Assembly: GCA_020055645.1 (NCBI GenBank)
Contig: CM034548.1
Location: 34,460,201 to 34,524,200 of the forward strand
Direction: 5' to 3'
From: Tomocerus qinae
Taxonomy: Eukaryota > Arthropoda > Collembola > Entomobryomorpha > Tomoceridae
DNA: 64,000 bases
Part shown: piece after piece, positions 51,601 through 64,000 of the stretch
Position numbering within the stretch: the first letter of the stretch is position 1
Layout of the letters: each line of letters starts with the position of its first letter
The notes under the pieces: model-generated
Databases searched by the model: none
What the model saw: only the letters and a program-made list of their open reading frames with translations
What the model was told of the DNA's origin: nothing
Translations under genes and position numbers: made by a program

Positions 51601-52985
51601 AATAAAAGCTTGATTTAATTTTATAATACACTATATGGAATTAGAAAGAGAAATAAAGCATTTATTGCAATTTCTATGGTGTAAGACATGATAAGACGTC
51701 ATAATAAGCAGTATTAAAAGTTTTCATGAGCTTCGGTATCGCTTTCAAAATGCCGACTGCTGTACTAACAATTATCATTCGCCATGCATTTCTGAAGAAA
51801 AGTAGCATTATTTCAATTAAACGAGAAAAATTGATAAAAATTTTCACAGTAATTACCCTTCAAATCCTTTTATCCATGCAAATACTTCATTGTCATTTAC
51901 ATTCTTCATAAAATGAAGTCTAAGTGTGAAAAAATGATAAAAATAATTGGTTGCATATCCGAGCGTTTATAACATGTGTAATAATAGTCGCTTGTCTTAA
52001 ATACATGTATTGGGAAATTGAATTTGGGTATAATAGTAACAAAAGTAATAAATGAGTTTTTTTCTGGTCCTAGTCTCATCGCAGCAGTCCGTGCAGTCGT
52101 GACAATCCTGATTTCTGATCCACATGAAATGGCTTGCACAGTATACAAGCAATAAGTATGGAACATGTATGAACCCAATAATATTTATGCTTATATTTAG
52201 CTGTGTATGTATTACTCCAAACTGTGCATACAGGGATAGTCCAAATAGACGCCATAATGATTAGTTGATGATGAATTCTGTAGGTATTTCTTTACTTTCA
52301 TGATACCAGTGCTTTTATATTTGAAGTAATACTGTCCATCTGTGATTTCTTGAAGTCGTATATTATCCTACGATTTAAAAAAAAAGATTTTTTACTATTT
52401 CATTTCAATAATTAATTTCCCCTTAGTCATTTTAAAACCAAAGCATTCAACTGCCTTTAGTATATAGGCTTCTGATTTTATCGGCTTCTGAAATGAATGC
52501 TGGAGGAAGTGAAAATAAATCCAATATATTTTGTAAGATGTAATTTTACAAAAGCATTTATTTGCTTAAATATTCCTAACTTTGAGTTATATAATACTTT
52601 TAATAATTTTTAATTAAAGTTTTATCTTTATCCGTATAATTTACCGTGCGGCTGTGAAAGAGATCTTGGGTTGAGATATTAAACATAAAAATGTATTCAA
52701 TCATTCTAGAAGACCATGTATTGTGTTGGTATGTCTATATAGAGCGTAAGGGGTTATAAAAGTTTAGTTGTATTATGCATGTAGTGTGTCTGTGTACCTA
52801 TGTGCATGCATTGTGTACATGTATGTGGCTAATCGTAAGAATCGTAAAGCAACATATTTTATACAGTAACAGAGAAACAGCATCATCCTATATATATAAC
52901 ATAACAGAAAGAAAAGTAAAGGTACCTATTATTTCTGGTAGGTACGGAGAACGGGGATAGTGCTGTGCTGAATATAGGTAATTCC
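48625..52985. other. Intergenic, no gene seen
   Basis: Includes the RpS13 promoter and leader at its left end. No protein domain, RNA gene or long repeat is recognised in the remainder; ORFs are of chance length (63-90 codons). Confidence 0.5.
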
Positions 52986-53055
52986 ATCCGTTTGTAGCCG
53001 AGTCGGTTCTAAGTTCTAAGGCTTAGAGAATCGGTCGTCTGACTACCAAACGGAT
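52986..53055 (+). ncRNA. 70-nt hairpin: pre-miRNA-like or truncated tRNA-like element
   Basis: The 5-prime arm begins ATCCGTTTGTAG and the 3-prime arm ends CTACCAAACGGAT, pairing over 12 bp with one bulge. By hand the stem continues inward with wobbles and small bulges to about 24 bp, closing on a loop inside the duplicated TTCTAAG. That length and stem fit a microRNA precursor; I do not recognise the arms as a known miRNA. Alternatively CCGTTTG/CAAACGG forms a perfect 7-bp acceptor stem followed by TA and TAGCCGAGTCGG, a good pol III A box resembling the D-arm of tRNA-Leu. However, the 67 nt are too few for anticodon and T arms, and no B box is present. Strand is assigned from the tRNA-like reading only. 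Confidence 0.4.
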
Positions 53056-55689
53056 ATACATGCTTTAAGTAAGTGCCGTAATTGCATTAAGAAATCAAGT
53101 GTAGAATTAATTATTTAAAATATCTCATAAAATTACATTGATTTCAAAATATAAATTTCCATCCATGAAATAATATGAAATGTCTATGGATATATGTACC
53201 ATTTATCCATAAATAAATGAAAAGTGCTATATTTGGTATCAAGGAGAGCTTTTTACAGAAATATTGGACGATTGTGGTGGTTAGGATGTTTTAAATCCTA
53301 TTGGAATGAAATCATGGAAATTATAGTAAGTATTTAATAATGATTTTCGAGTATTTTAAGAAAAGGTTGGTGAGTGGAAAAGACTTGAGGAATCATAAGA
53401 ATGTGTATATGGGAAGAAGGCGGGTTTAGGGGACATTGGTTGGATTTGGTTGAAAGTTGTGGCCTAGCCTAAAGCTCGGAGAGTTAGTATATTATTATGT
53501 ATTTGGTTTGGTTGGTGTAGATAGTAGACAGTAGGTTCCGTCTGTGTGCTCGTACTTCCATCCAACCTAACTGAACTACACTGTTTGCAGCTTTACTTTG
53601 CAAGTTTACATCAGTTGAATTGACTTGACTGGGTTACCTATACTTAAATCTGAATCGTGTATAAATAGATTGAAGACAAGAGAATAGTGTCCTCAACTAT
53701 CTCATTTGCAAAATTCTTACAATGAAAATGAATTTTCACATGTACTGGATTCGAACGTAACGTTAACGCGAAATTATTCATAAAAGATCGGAGAGTTCAT
53801 CGATTCTGTGTAGATATCTGCCGCAGCCATTTCATTGTCAAATACCTCAGTGTGTATGTGTAGTATCATACACACATTATATAGGGGGATATAGCTACAA
53901 TAAGCTACATTACAATACACATACATACAACAAAAGTACAATGTACACTCGTACTACATACACTATCCTCCTCTCCTCTTTCCGTTCATCATCAATTCAT
54001 CTGTCGGGTTCGGTATGTTAGTTGCAATATGTAAAGTTCCAATTAATTTAATAATTAGTCACCAAGATTCGAGCCTCGGGATCCAACTAATGACTTAGCC
54101 AGGGACGAAGACGTAGGAACTGTTAAGGAAATTCTAGCAAGTTGTGGTGTACAAGCGTTGGAATCGTCAAAGGAAAATTACTCTAACTGCAAGGACATAC
54201 TCAACAAAGTCAATACACTTACTCTTACTTACACTTTACTTACACGTTGAAAAAACACATAAAAACTTGCCAAAGCCATTTGCTGAAATAACTGCAATTT
54301 ATACAACATACATGCATACATAGCATACACACACATACAGATATTTAAAGGCATTTTTCCATTCTACTGCACTATACGATTGACGGCTTGACTCTAGGTG
54401 CAAATAATTGTGCAGTTTAATCAAATGTCTGTTGTCGTGACTGCCTGCATATTGATTGCCCTTTAATTGTGGCACTCTTGACATCTCTCCCACTTACTCC
54501 ACAACTCACTCTCAATATTCATTACTCAACTCAATTGACATCAACTACATCCCAAACTTCCAACCCACTAATTCAGTGAACTATCATAGACACTTTAAAT
54601 AAGTGGTCCGAGTGCAATTCTAAACTCGGAACTCCAGGATGCTTCGTTACACACGTTTGTTACCATTTCATCGGGTGAGAAAAATTGAGAATCTCCCATT
54701 ATGTTAAAGTGAAAAGCCAAATTAACTGGATACAATTACATACAGTTGAATGAATTGTAATTGTTAAGTACACTTCAAGAGTATATTATGTAATGAATTT
54801 GCATCAAGCAATCAGATTTCAAACATCATGACACAAATTTCGGTGGACTAAGTTACACAATATCAAATCAACAATATACTTAATGCCGACTCATCAAGTA
54901 TATCAAATTAATATGCAAGTTGTCAATATAGTTGTAGGTTTAATGGCAATGGCCATCAATTAAAATGTTCACAAACATTAATCTGACCTTTATAGTTACA
55001 TTTAAACTAGTTCAAGTTCATTGTAATTTCATTCTAATTCAATGAGAATAGTTTTAAAAGTTCTTCAACGCCAACGCATTTCAATATTTAAATTATAAAT
55101 GGGACCGGTCAATGACACTTGTAGTTATTTATTACACTTTCGGAGAGGTAGAAGAATCTAACATAGAGCAAATTTAGCTCGTTAAATTGTAAAAAATAGA
55201 TTTAGTTTACTTTTAAAGTAGTAAAATTATCTGTATTATGTAATTAGTAGAATTTAGGGGATAAGGGTACACATATGAATTGTACATTATTGTCAGTGCA
55301 ATTTAACTTATCGCATAGTTGTAACAAATTGTGGCATTTTTAGAAATAGAAAGTGTAGCTAGTTTGAATGTGAGCGTTTTTTGATGTTAATTTAATGGAA
55401 GAAATTGAAAGGACTCCTAATGTCAATATGCATTAGCTATTATTGATAACTTTAACGAAGGAGCAGGGGAAAAGTCAATCAGAAATACACGGTTGATAAC
55501 GCTTTTGCCAATTTGTTACTTTGATAACTGATCTGCCAAATCGTAACACGTAAATAACTCCTGAATTTCACAGCAAGTCTCCAAGATCTTATAATAATTC
55601 TGAGATGATCACATAGAAATAGTTTCCTTCACGAAACTCAAGAAGATAACGAAGATACTATATGAATTATTAATGTAACGTAGCCCAGA
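53056..55689. other. Intergenic upstream of PHRF1
   Basis: No gene recognised. A short perfect hairpin (TGTGTATG / CATACACA, 8-bp stem) is at about 53851-53877. The PHRF1 promoter should lie in the right part, but no TATA or exact initiator stands out next to the first coding exon. Confidence 0.5.
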
Positions 55690-58600
55690 ATGGATTCAAC
55701 TGAGAAAAATACTGATAAGTCATCTCCAGATGACAGCTCAAGTACCAACACCAATGAAGGTAGTTTCTTAAGACGATTCTCAATTTACAGACACTAAGTC
55801 CAAAAATGCTAATTTCTAAATTTACATGATAAAGGCGCAACTGGAAGAACTGATAATGACAATTTACAATGGAATGCAGAGGAACTGGAAACACAAGCTT
55901 TAGCTTCTGACGAAAGTTGTGACGATGGAGAAGAGAGTGACTACTCTTCTACAGATAGTGATGGAGTCTCTGAAAAATGTCCTATTTGCTTGCAGAGATT
56001 TTCAGGCCAAGAAATTGGAACACCTGAAACCTGCGAGCACTATTTTTGTCTAGAATGCATAACCAAATGGTCGAATGTAAGACATTTTCTCATTTAAATA
56101 TTCAAAACCAACACAGTTTCAAAGTATTCTAATTAAAAGTACAAATTGTACTACATATAAAAGGAACCCTGTAATAATTTCAGAAAACGGCTACATGTCC
56201 AGTTGACCGCAAAAGTTTTCCGTCTATATTAGTCAGACGTGACTTAGAGGGGGAAGTTGTCCGCATTCAAGAAGTAGTTTTTCAGAATCAGAATCCAAAT
56301 CCTGAAGGAGATCATTACGATTTTGATCCGACCTATTGTGAGATTTGCGGACTTAGTGATCGGGAAGATCGACTTCTGCTTTGTGATGGGTGTGACTTAG
56401 GCTACCATTTAGATTGCCTAGAACCGAGTTTGGACTATGTTCCCATTGACGATTGGTTTTGCCCAAGATGTCAAGCAGCTCATCGAACTCCCGTATGTTT
56501 CCGCTGATTGTATTTCTAAATTTAGTACCTGAGATACGTTTTAATCAATCCTAACAAATTTAGGAAGCTGCTCCCACATCCAGCCGGGAGGCGTCTCACC
56601 GCTCTGTAAGAGTGGCTCGCACCAGTCAGAGTATCCGGATTTTACATAGCATTGCAAGATCAACTACAAATGATTTAGTCATGGTTGGCACAAACAATGT
56701 CTTCAAAAATACTTAGCTCTTTATAGATAAAGTAAATGACGTTTGATAATTTGCGTATTTTAGGAAGCAAGTGCTATGGAGGAATTAGCTATGAGACGGA
56801 GTACTGCATCTTCCAGAAATTCTTCTCGATCCATTCAAAGGAGAAGGAAGCCAAGACGAAAGCCCAAATCGAAAAATAAATCTGCCAAACGAAAGAAATC
56901 TGGTCGAACAGCGTCAGATAAAAGACCTTCTTCAATACGACGACGACTGCTGCAGCAAATGAGACTTATTCCACCACGCCCAGGGCAGGTTTACCCTAAT
57001 TGCCGTGACAATACTAGTTACGCCACTGGCTCAGCTTCCTCGTCTACTAGTTCTTTAAGTTCGCAGAGATTCAATGCTGGCATCACTCCTTTGAGATTAT
57101 ATGACTCATACGACGATTTGGAATCTTATGACAAGTAAGCCTGCCATTTATTTGCACAGAGCTCGTTTATATTTGAGAAGGTACTCATTCTGCATTGATT
57201 TATATAGTTCTGGAGACGAAGTAGCTAGCGGGGAGTTGGGCGTCGTCGCCCCTACCCGTCCCCGCATAGGAATTCCTCTGAGGAACAAATTCGGAAGAGC
57301 GCCCCGCGACATAGCGCCCCCTGCCAGTTTGTCTGGAAGGGTTGACATCCTTGGCCCGATACTTAACAGGCAGTTCATCCTTCATCACGACAGGAATATT
57401 CATATCACAAGGGATGGCACTTTGGTCCCTTCGCTCCCAGTCAACGCTGCTAGCCTCCATTTCCAGAAGACATCTCCGTCGAAGAAACCAGAAACTAACA
57501 ATAACAGTAACGGTACTAGAAATAATAACAGCGGCCCTAGTTCAAGTAGCTCGTCCTCTCCAAATGCCACCAGATCCCCCGATAGCAATTCTAGAAGTCC
57601 GTTTAGTAGTAATCATAATAGACTCTTTCCGTCGTCTTCTGAACTGAACGAATATACTCGTCAAACCCCAAGTTCACCCAATGGGACGAACTCATCTGCC
57701 AATGCAGCAGGAAATTCATTTATTAATTCAACGTCGAACAATGCCACGGGATCCGGACAACCCGTATCTACAGCAACAATCTTTGATGGAGGAAATATGG
57801 CGCACGCTGTTGTTCCGCCATGGGAGGCGGATTCCAATTCACGAAATGATAATGATTTCTTCTCGGCTGCTACAAATATTTTCCCTCTTTGCAAATCCAC
57901 GGCTGAAGCCAAACCAAAATCCGATGATGAGAGCCATTCGAAAGATAATAAGTCAAATTCAAAACGCCCCCAAAATTCTAAGAGTTTTCCAGAGCCAAGG
58001 CACAATAATGACGATGATGAAGATTATAATATCTACAGTGATATCGAAGGTAATTTACACTACACGCAAATACCGCAGGTTTATATTTAGTAATATATTT
58101 TAAATTGCAGGTATAAACCTACAGCAATTTTCACTTAACTTGATAAGCTCAGGTTTAATATAATGGTATTTTTTAACTTTAAATCGAGTTTCATTTTATG
58201 AACTTACTTATTGTAACAAGCATTTGTGCCAAAAAAAGTGTTATACTTTGTACAAAGTTTACGAAAATGTTATAAATATACCTTCATACTTAATTCATAC
58301 CCATAGAATTATTGAATGGGCATGAGTTCATCCTCGTCTCAGTCAATGTAACATAAATAGTTTGCTATTTTAACCAATTACAAATAACCGGGAATTTTGA
58401 ACATTATTTTGCTTGAAACGTTTAAATTAAGTGAAATGAGAATTCAGTTCATCAAACCATTAAACTTAATGCCAAAGACAAAGAAAACAATATGATACTT
58501 TTATTATTATTGACAATTAATAAAAGCAAGGTTAGCTTTAGTATTCAGATAATAAAAGCGTCATTGTCTAGCCAAAATTAATTACGTTATTAAAATCAGA

Positions 58601-61600
58601 ATACTTGTAAATGAAACAAAATTAAAATAATTTGCAGAAGTTCCGGAAGAAGTGGTGGTGGAGAAAAAGACAAAAAGAAACGCTTCTCAAGATAACGACT
58701 CGGAAATAGAATTGAATCGAGAGCGTGAAAGGGACAGCGACTCGGAAATGGTTATCGATGAAGAAAATGCTAAGATTCGTCGTAACTCTCTGGAGAAAGA
58801 AGCACAATCACGTCCCAATTCTAATATTGTGAAGCCTGTCGAGTTGCCAGCGACTTTAATATTGGACCCTATTGAAACTGTCCTAACGGTGGCACCTGCC
58901 AATCCTGCGGAGGAATACACCTTGCCATCTCCGGACAGCATCCCACTCCCAGACTCGCCACCCCCGACTGGTTTTGAAGCTGGAAATGTGTTACAGACTG
59001 AGACGGAATCTCCCACGCAACAGTCACCGTTCTTGAAAATTAGAAATGACATTTTGGATTCTGGAGGGAAAGGGAAATCTGCTCTGAGAGAAGAATATGA
59101 CCCTTCACAGCCACTAGACTCCAGCGATGAGGAGGAGCACAGCATTCAACTAACTCAAAGAAACAGTCTCTCAGGTGCTGACGAAGATGAAGCGGAGAAG
59201 GAGGAAGTGGAAATCCCAATACCAGATTCCCCTCCTCAAACGCAGCCAATTGCTCCAGTAGTGTTGAAGCCCGTTCGAGAGACGGATGAGGATTTAAATA
59301 TGATTCCTATGCCACCAGCCGAAGACTATCGACGACCTACAATTCAGTTTTCTATCCCAACTCGTCATCGCCTCCTACCCATAAGTTCCCTGATCAAAAG
59401 GCAGAAGGGAGTAGTGAGGAAGGAGAGTAAGAATGGAAATGCAATGAGTTTCCAGTCAGAAATATCGAAAATCTTTGGGGATGAAAAAGGGGAGGAGGGT
59501 GGAGGGGACTGGAGTAAATTAGCGGACTCTTCTGAAGAAAAGCTTTCTTTGGTGGCGGAAATATTTGGTTCGGACGATGAAGAGGGAGATGCTTTGCCTG
59601 AGCATGGCCCTGGACTCATCGCTCCTTCAAATCTCCTGCAAAGTACTTTGGGTAGTGAAGAGGATTTTTCGAAACTGGATCGAGTAGCTGACTTAGATAA
59701 ATTGAACGAGACTGCAGCCTCAAGTATTCCTATTGTTGCCAATAGTCGTTGGAAAACTATTGCAGAACCCACGTTGGTTTCTGCACCAGAGGTCTCTCCG
59801 GACGAGGGAAACAATCAGTCGAAACCGGGAGAGGAATCTGTCGCCGAGGAAGTCGATGAAACTCCAGAAATCGAAGTAGTAGCTGTTAAAGAAGCAGAAG
59901 TCGTTGTGACTAAAGTGAAATTGAAGGATAGTGGAACCCATTACCAAAGCAAAAGTTCAGAGAGTCCTCAAAGGAAAGAGGCCTCTGCTGAGGATATTGA
60001 TAATGGAACGGGAGACAAATCCAATTCATCTTTGGAATCTATTTCCGACGAAGACAGCTTTGACTCCGACTCCTCTGCACACAGAAACGGGGAGGGAAGA
60101 CCCAGGCGGAAAAGAGATGCTCCCAACGGAAAAAGTCATAAGCGAAAACGCTCCCACTCTACTAGCAATTGCGAAGAAGGAGAAATCGTAGATGTCCCCG
60201 AGAAAAAGAAAAAGAAGGGGAAAAAGAAGAAATCGAAGAAACGGAAGAAGAGCAAAGAGTCCAGATCTCCCTCTGTGATGAATTTTACCGAGAAAAAGCT
60301 CCCTGACTCCCAAACTCGTCATTCTTCCTCCGATGAATTGGAAGAGGGAAGCAAACCTGTTTCCTGGAGAAAACCTTCAAAGTCTACCAAACAGAGAAAT
60401 TACAGGTACAACTGCCAAATTTACGTTACCGTTTTTTTAGCTCGCAGAGAATTATTATAGCATTTTTATTTCAGATCATTCAATTTCGACTTTTATTCAT
60501 TGTATAAGATTTATATATTTAATGATAAATGGGAACATATTTTTAAAGGGATGGCAAACCAAAGGCTGAAGAGAAGTATTTCAGAGAGAATGATAAGCAC
60601 CGAGATAATAGTCCACGGGAGAGGAGGGATCGTGACAAACACCCCAAAGATAAATCCCCTGCCAGGGAAAGTAAAAGAGAAAGAAGCAAAGAAAAAGCAG
60701 AGAGTAGAAAAACGCCGGAGGAATCTAAGAATCATAGTTCAAGAAGCAAATCTCATCGCTATCGCTCCAGGTCCAGAAGTGTCTCCAAGTCGAGAAAGGA
60801 TAAACATTATGGAAGCCCTTCAGTAAAGAAACCATATTCATCAAGATCTGAGTCAAGGTAGGTATTCTACATTCTATTAGTACTCTAGAATCTGAGTCGG
60901 GAGTGGAATTTTTGTGAGTGGTGAATAATTCTTTTTTGTTGGAAGATTGTTTTATTGTTATTGAATTTTTTGAAATTTTTTTGAAAACTATTTTATTGCT
61001 TGGAACCCTTTTAATACTATCTTTTATGGCGTTACTAAGGTAGACGATGAAAATGGTAATAAGTTGTTAATTAAAATATTTTTGCATAGAAATTCACCAT
61101 TGAGACATTCTCGGAGACATCGTCGATCGAAATCTCCAGGTCGCGTCGCTCATTCTAGGTCCCACAGTAAAAGTCCTGGGAAATTTCGGTCTCACAGTCC
61201 AATCGGGAAAAGTCGGCGTCGAAGTCGCAGTGACAGTCGAAGCCGTCGGAACAAACGAAGAAGATCGGTTTCGTCGTCGAGTTCTCGTTCAATTTCATCA
61301 AAACGAAGCAAAGGTCGCCGTAAGGATAAATTTGGCGGTGACGACAGGTTGAAGAAAAGAAGAGACCGGGATCGAGATAAGGACAAGGAGCGGGAGAAAG
61401 AAAAGGAAAAGGAGAAGGAAAAAGAGCGGGAGAGGGAGAAAGTGGTGGAGGTTCGGGAAACGAAGGACAAGAAAAAGAAGCGGAAACGGCGGGAGAAGTC
61501 AGTGTCGCCCGTGAAGGCCATAGTTGCTGACGGAGATAGCATTGTGGTTAGTCTGAATTTCCAGAAGGGCAAAGACTCGTCATCAACAAACAATGCAGAG

Positions 61601-63852
61601 TCCACTAGCCAGAATAAAAATGATGACACATCGAAAAGAAAAAGCTCGAAATCCAAAAACGGTAGATCAGGAGATAAGGAAAGTGGGAAACCAAAATTGC
61701 TCAAGAAAACAGTTCTGATTGATTTAGAAGCGTCGCCTATCCAAGAGCAAAACATTGGCGTGTCGCCGACAGTAATTGTTTTAAGTGATGACGACGAGTG
61801 TGTTGACTCTCATTCCAAAGAAAAAGACGCTGGAGAAAAACACACCAACGAAGAGAAAACTAGTAATGGGGCAGTTACGAACTCTACAGGAGGAACAAAT
61901 GCGGAGGCTGGAGAAAGATGCTCTCCTTATCGCCACGGCCATGGCGTCCCCGCTGACAGCACTCAAGTTCAGTCACAAAGTACTTGTAAAAGTGGAGATG
62001 CGTCGTTTAGTGCTTCAATGTCGACGTCAGGATCCCCCGACGAGGGAAGTAACGGGTCTCTGATGCGGGATGATTCTGTGGTGACGTCAACGCGAGTGGA
62101 AACAGCCCATCCTCCGGACGAAGAGTCCACAAACTCCTCCTCCCCTTCATCAAAACCGTCGAGCAAAGGGAAACTGCCATCAAATTTCCAGCCAGTGTCC
62201 CCGAAAGCCTCGACGCCCCTCCCCCACAGTTCTCCAACGACGTTCCCGAACCGAAATGAATCCAATTCCACTCCGTCAACGACAACAGCTGCTCATAAAC
62301 CAAACGGACAAGCCCTTCCTGTTGCCGCGTCTACTTCGATGGGAATGGTAGGGAAGCCTGTCATTGGTAATATTCCTGGACTATTCCCATCCAAGACTTC
62401 TACAATGAGCGGAGGGAATGTGTCTGTTCCATCCCCAATTGTAATTCCAGCTCCTCCGACGCCACAATTGCGTTTTCCAGCAATGAACCCGACTCTTCTG
62501 AACTCGAATGTGTTAGTTAGTGTTGCTAGTGCAATTTATGGACCTTTATTGGCAGCTAGACAGCAGTCCTCCGCCGTACGAAACATTCAACCGAATCAAA
62601 TGGCCGCAAATACTTTAGGAAATGTGATAGCAAATAAAAACAATTTACAAGGCAGTGTTCTTCTTCCCAAAAATCAAAATTTTCATACTTTTAATAGTAG
62701 AACGAATAATATATCTACTCAGCCTGCGGGTGATGGAGACTCCCCCTTTTCTCCCAATAGTAGTGAAGGAGACGATCTGTTTGAGCCACCCAATGAGCGG
62801 GGACAACTAGATTCTGTGTCATCCTCGAAAAATGACAAAAACTCTTCCGCCAATCCTCCTGCTGCTGCCTCTGGTCATATCGGGGGAGCTGCTCCAGGAG
62901 TCAAGGGAAAGAGCAATCTTTTTGATAGTCTCTTTGGCGCATCCCCAAATAAAAGTGTTCATAATAAAATGCAAGATCGGATCGGGAAAATCAAATCAGC
63001 CGCTCATCAAAAATCCAAAAGTCATCGACGTAAGTTGATTTATCTCCTCGTAAACACCCTGTAGATGTTGCATGGTATTATTTAATTTGTGAAATTTCTG
63101 CAGAAACCGTCAAGAAAGAAGTCAAATTGAGCGAAGGAGAACTACGTCTTTCGGAGGACGTCCCGACTTCTGCTGTTGAGTTGAGGGTAAAGGAGAAGGT
63201 ATTATCCTTCAACATTTTCTGTGTTTTAAACTTAATTAATGTAAGGTAGTTAACGGTAATGTTGGCAAATATATTTTTTCAGTACGCACTTTTATTCTTT
63301 TACTGTGGCTTAATTTATGCAATCCGTGTAATTATTTGACTCTTGCAGCCCAATTTAATCAGTACTTAGCACTATAATGAATCGTATATTATATGCGTGC
63401 GTTGTTAGCTAAGTGCAGTGGGGTCAGGTCTGATGCTTTGCCTTGTGACTTTCATTATGGCTTTGTTGTTGTGTAGTTGTCTTACTACAGTCGAGAATTA
63501 TCATGCTAATCAAATTTTTATGTATTATCTCAGTTTTTAAAGAAATTAAATCGCCAAGAGAGAGTCGTCGAAGAAGTTAAACTGTCACTGAAGCCACATT
63601 ACAGCAAGAAACACATTACAAAAGAAGAATACAAAGAAATCTTAAGAAAAGCTGTTCCCAAAGTAAGAAAATTAAGAATGATTAAAATTCTCAGTAAAAC
63701 CAATCTCTTTTTTAAGGAGTTTTCTAATTTAAATGGATTGCATTTGTTTACAGATCTGCCATAACAAGTCGGGCGAAATTAATCCAAATAAAATAAAGGA
63801 ACTAGTTGAGGCGTACGTAAAAAAGTTTCGACACTCTAGAAAAAAAGAATAA
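55690..63852 (+). CDS. PHRF1: PHD and RING finger domain-containing protein 1
   Basis: Exons: 55690-55759, 55835-56076, 56184-56492, 56564-56683 (end uncertain, or 56605), 56764-57134, 57208-58049, 58638-60405, 60549-60857, 61090-63029, 63104-63198, 63534-63662, 63754-63852; about 2097 residues. The RING finger runs from C72 (CPICLQRF) through CEHYFCLEC to CPVD at 109-112. The PHD finger spans about 156-200 ([33 protein letters not shown]). A long, mostly disordered middle follows, with Ser/Asn-rich, acidic, Lys-rich and SR/RS blocks and a charged REKEKEKEK helix near 61390. The last 75 residues ([20 protein letters not shown] to [10 protein letters not shown]) match the conserved C-terminal module of PHRF1, which resembles RNA polymerase II CTD-binding SRI domains. 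The family member studied in vertebrates is a nuclear E3 ubiquitin ligase linked to TGF-beta signalling, DNA repair and transcription. An AATAAA overlaps the stop codon. Confidence 0.95.
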
Positions 63853-63853
63853 A
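63848..63853 (+). terminator. AATAAA overlapping the PHRF1 stop codon
   Basis: The last codon GAA, the stop TAA and the next base form AATAAA. If used, the 3-prime UTR would be about 10-30 nt. No other AATAAA is seen before the window ends, so it may be the real signal or one may lie beyond. Confidence 0.4.
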
Positions 63854-64000
63854 AGAGTGAAAACTGGCAGACTAAAAGTAATTAACGTATGTGTTTACAA
63901 CATACTAAACAAGTATATATATAACCAGTGCTTGCTTCTTGAACATCTATACACTATGGCAAATGGTCAAAGCAACGCACGACATAATTGTATGCTATAT
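63853..64000. other. 3-prime flank of PHRF1
   Basis: AT-rich 3-prime UTR or intergenic sequence truncated by the window edge; nothing else is recognised. Confidence 0.5.

Noticed and set aside
57681-58103. 140-codon plus-strand ORF overlapping PHRF1
   Set aside because: Alternative frame of the PHRF1 Ser/Asn-rich exon; the true frame is fixed by splice phases on both sides.
59365-59814. 149-codon minus-strand ORF
   Set aside because: Antisense shadow of the PHRF1 low-complexity exon, without its own splice or domain evidence; the same applies to 61192-61755 minus.

Overview
The window is AT-rich animal nuclear DNA with short GT-AG introns. The gene set (AP-2 alpha adaptin, ribosomal protein S13, PHRF1, a lola/tramtrack-type BTB protein) and a TATA plus TCAGT-type initiator promoter fit an arthropod, most likely a pancrustacean such as a springtail or other non-model hexapod. 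The species cannot be fixed from this sequence. All gene models below were assembled by hand from exon reading frames and splice-site phases. No transcript or homology search was available.

Layout. Positions 1-19740 are a gene desert with one unexplained 171-codon ORF (8384-8896), (GA)n-rich patches near 4.5-5.3 kb and a four-copy 25-bp minisatellite (13906-14004). At 19922-23538 (+) nine exons link in phase into a 450-residue protein with an N-terminal BTB domain and a C-terminal HMG box of the MATA/SOX sequence-specific type. At 25819-27170 (+) is a four-exon orphan gene with Ser/Arg/Glu repeats and a compact C-terminal region I cannot assign. At 28360-36187 (-) is a ten-exon secreted or matrix protein: signal peptide, about 610 residues of Glu/Arg-rich acidic sequence, two EGF modules, a sushi (CCP) module, Thr/Pro mucin-like tracts and two HYR domains. 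It has a clear TATA/initiator promoter at 36551-36581.

The right half holds conserved housekeeping genes: AP-2 alpha (13 exons, 41573-46355, -), RpS13 (4 exons, 47637-48624, -) and PHRF1 (about 12 exons, 55690-63852, +). Between RpS13 and PHRF1 lies 7 kb without a protein gene, containing a 70-nt hairpin at 52986-53055 that looks like either a microRNA precursor or a truncated tRNA-Leu-like relic.

The genes do not form a pathway. The strongest novelty is the BTB-HMG protein, which pairs a BTB oligomerisation domain with an HMG box where relatives carry zinc fingers. The orphan repeat gene, the matrix protein and the small hairpin follow.
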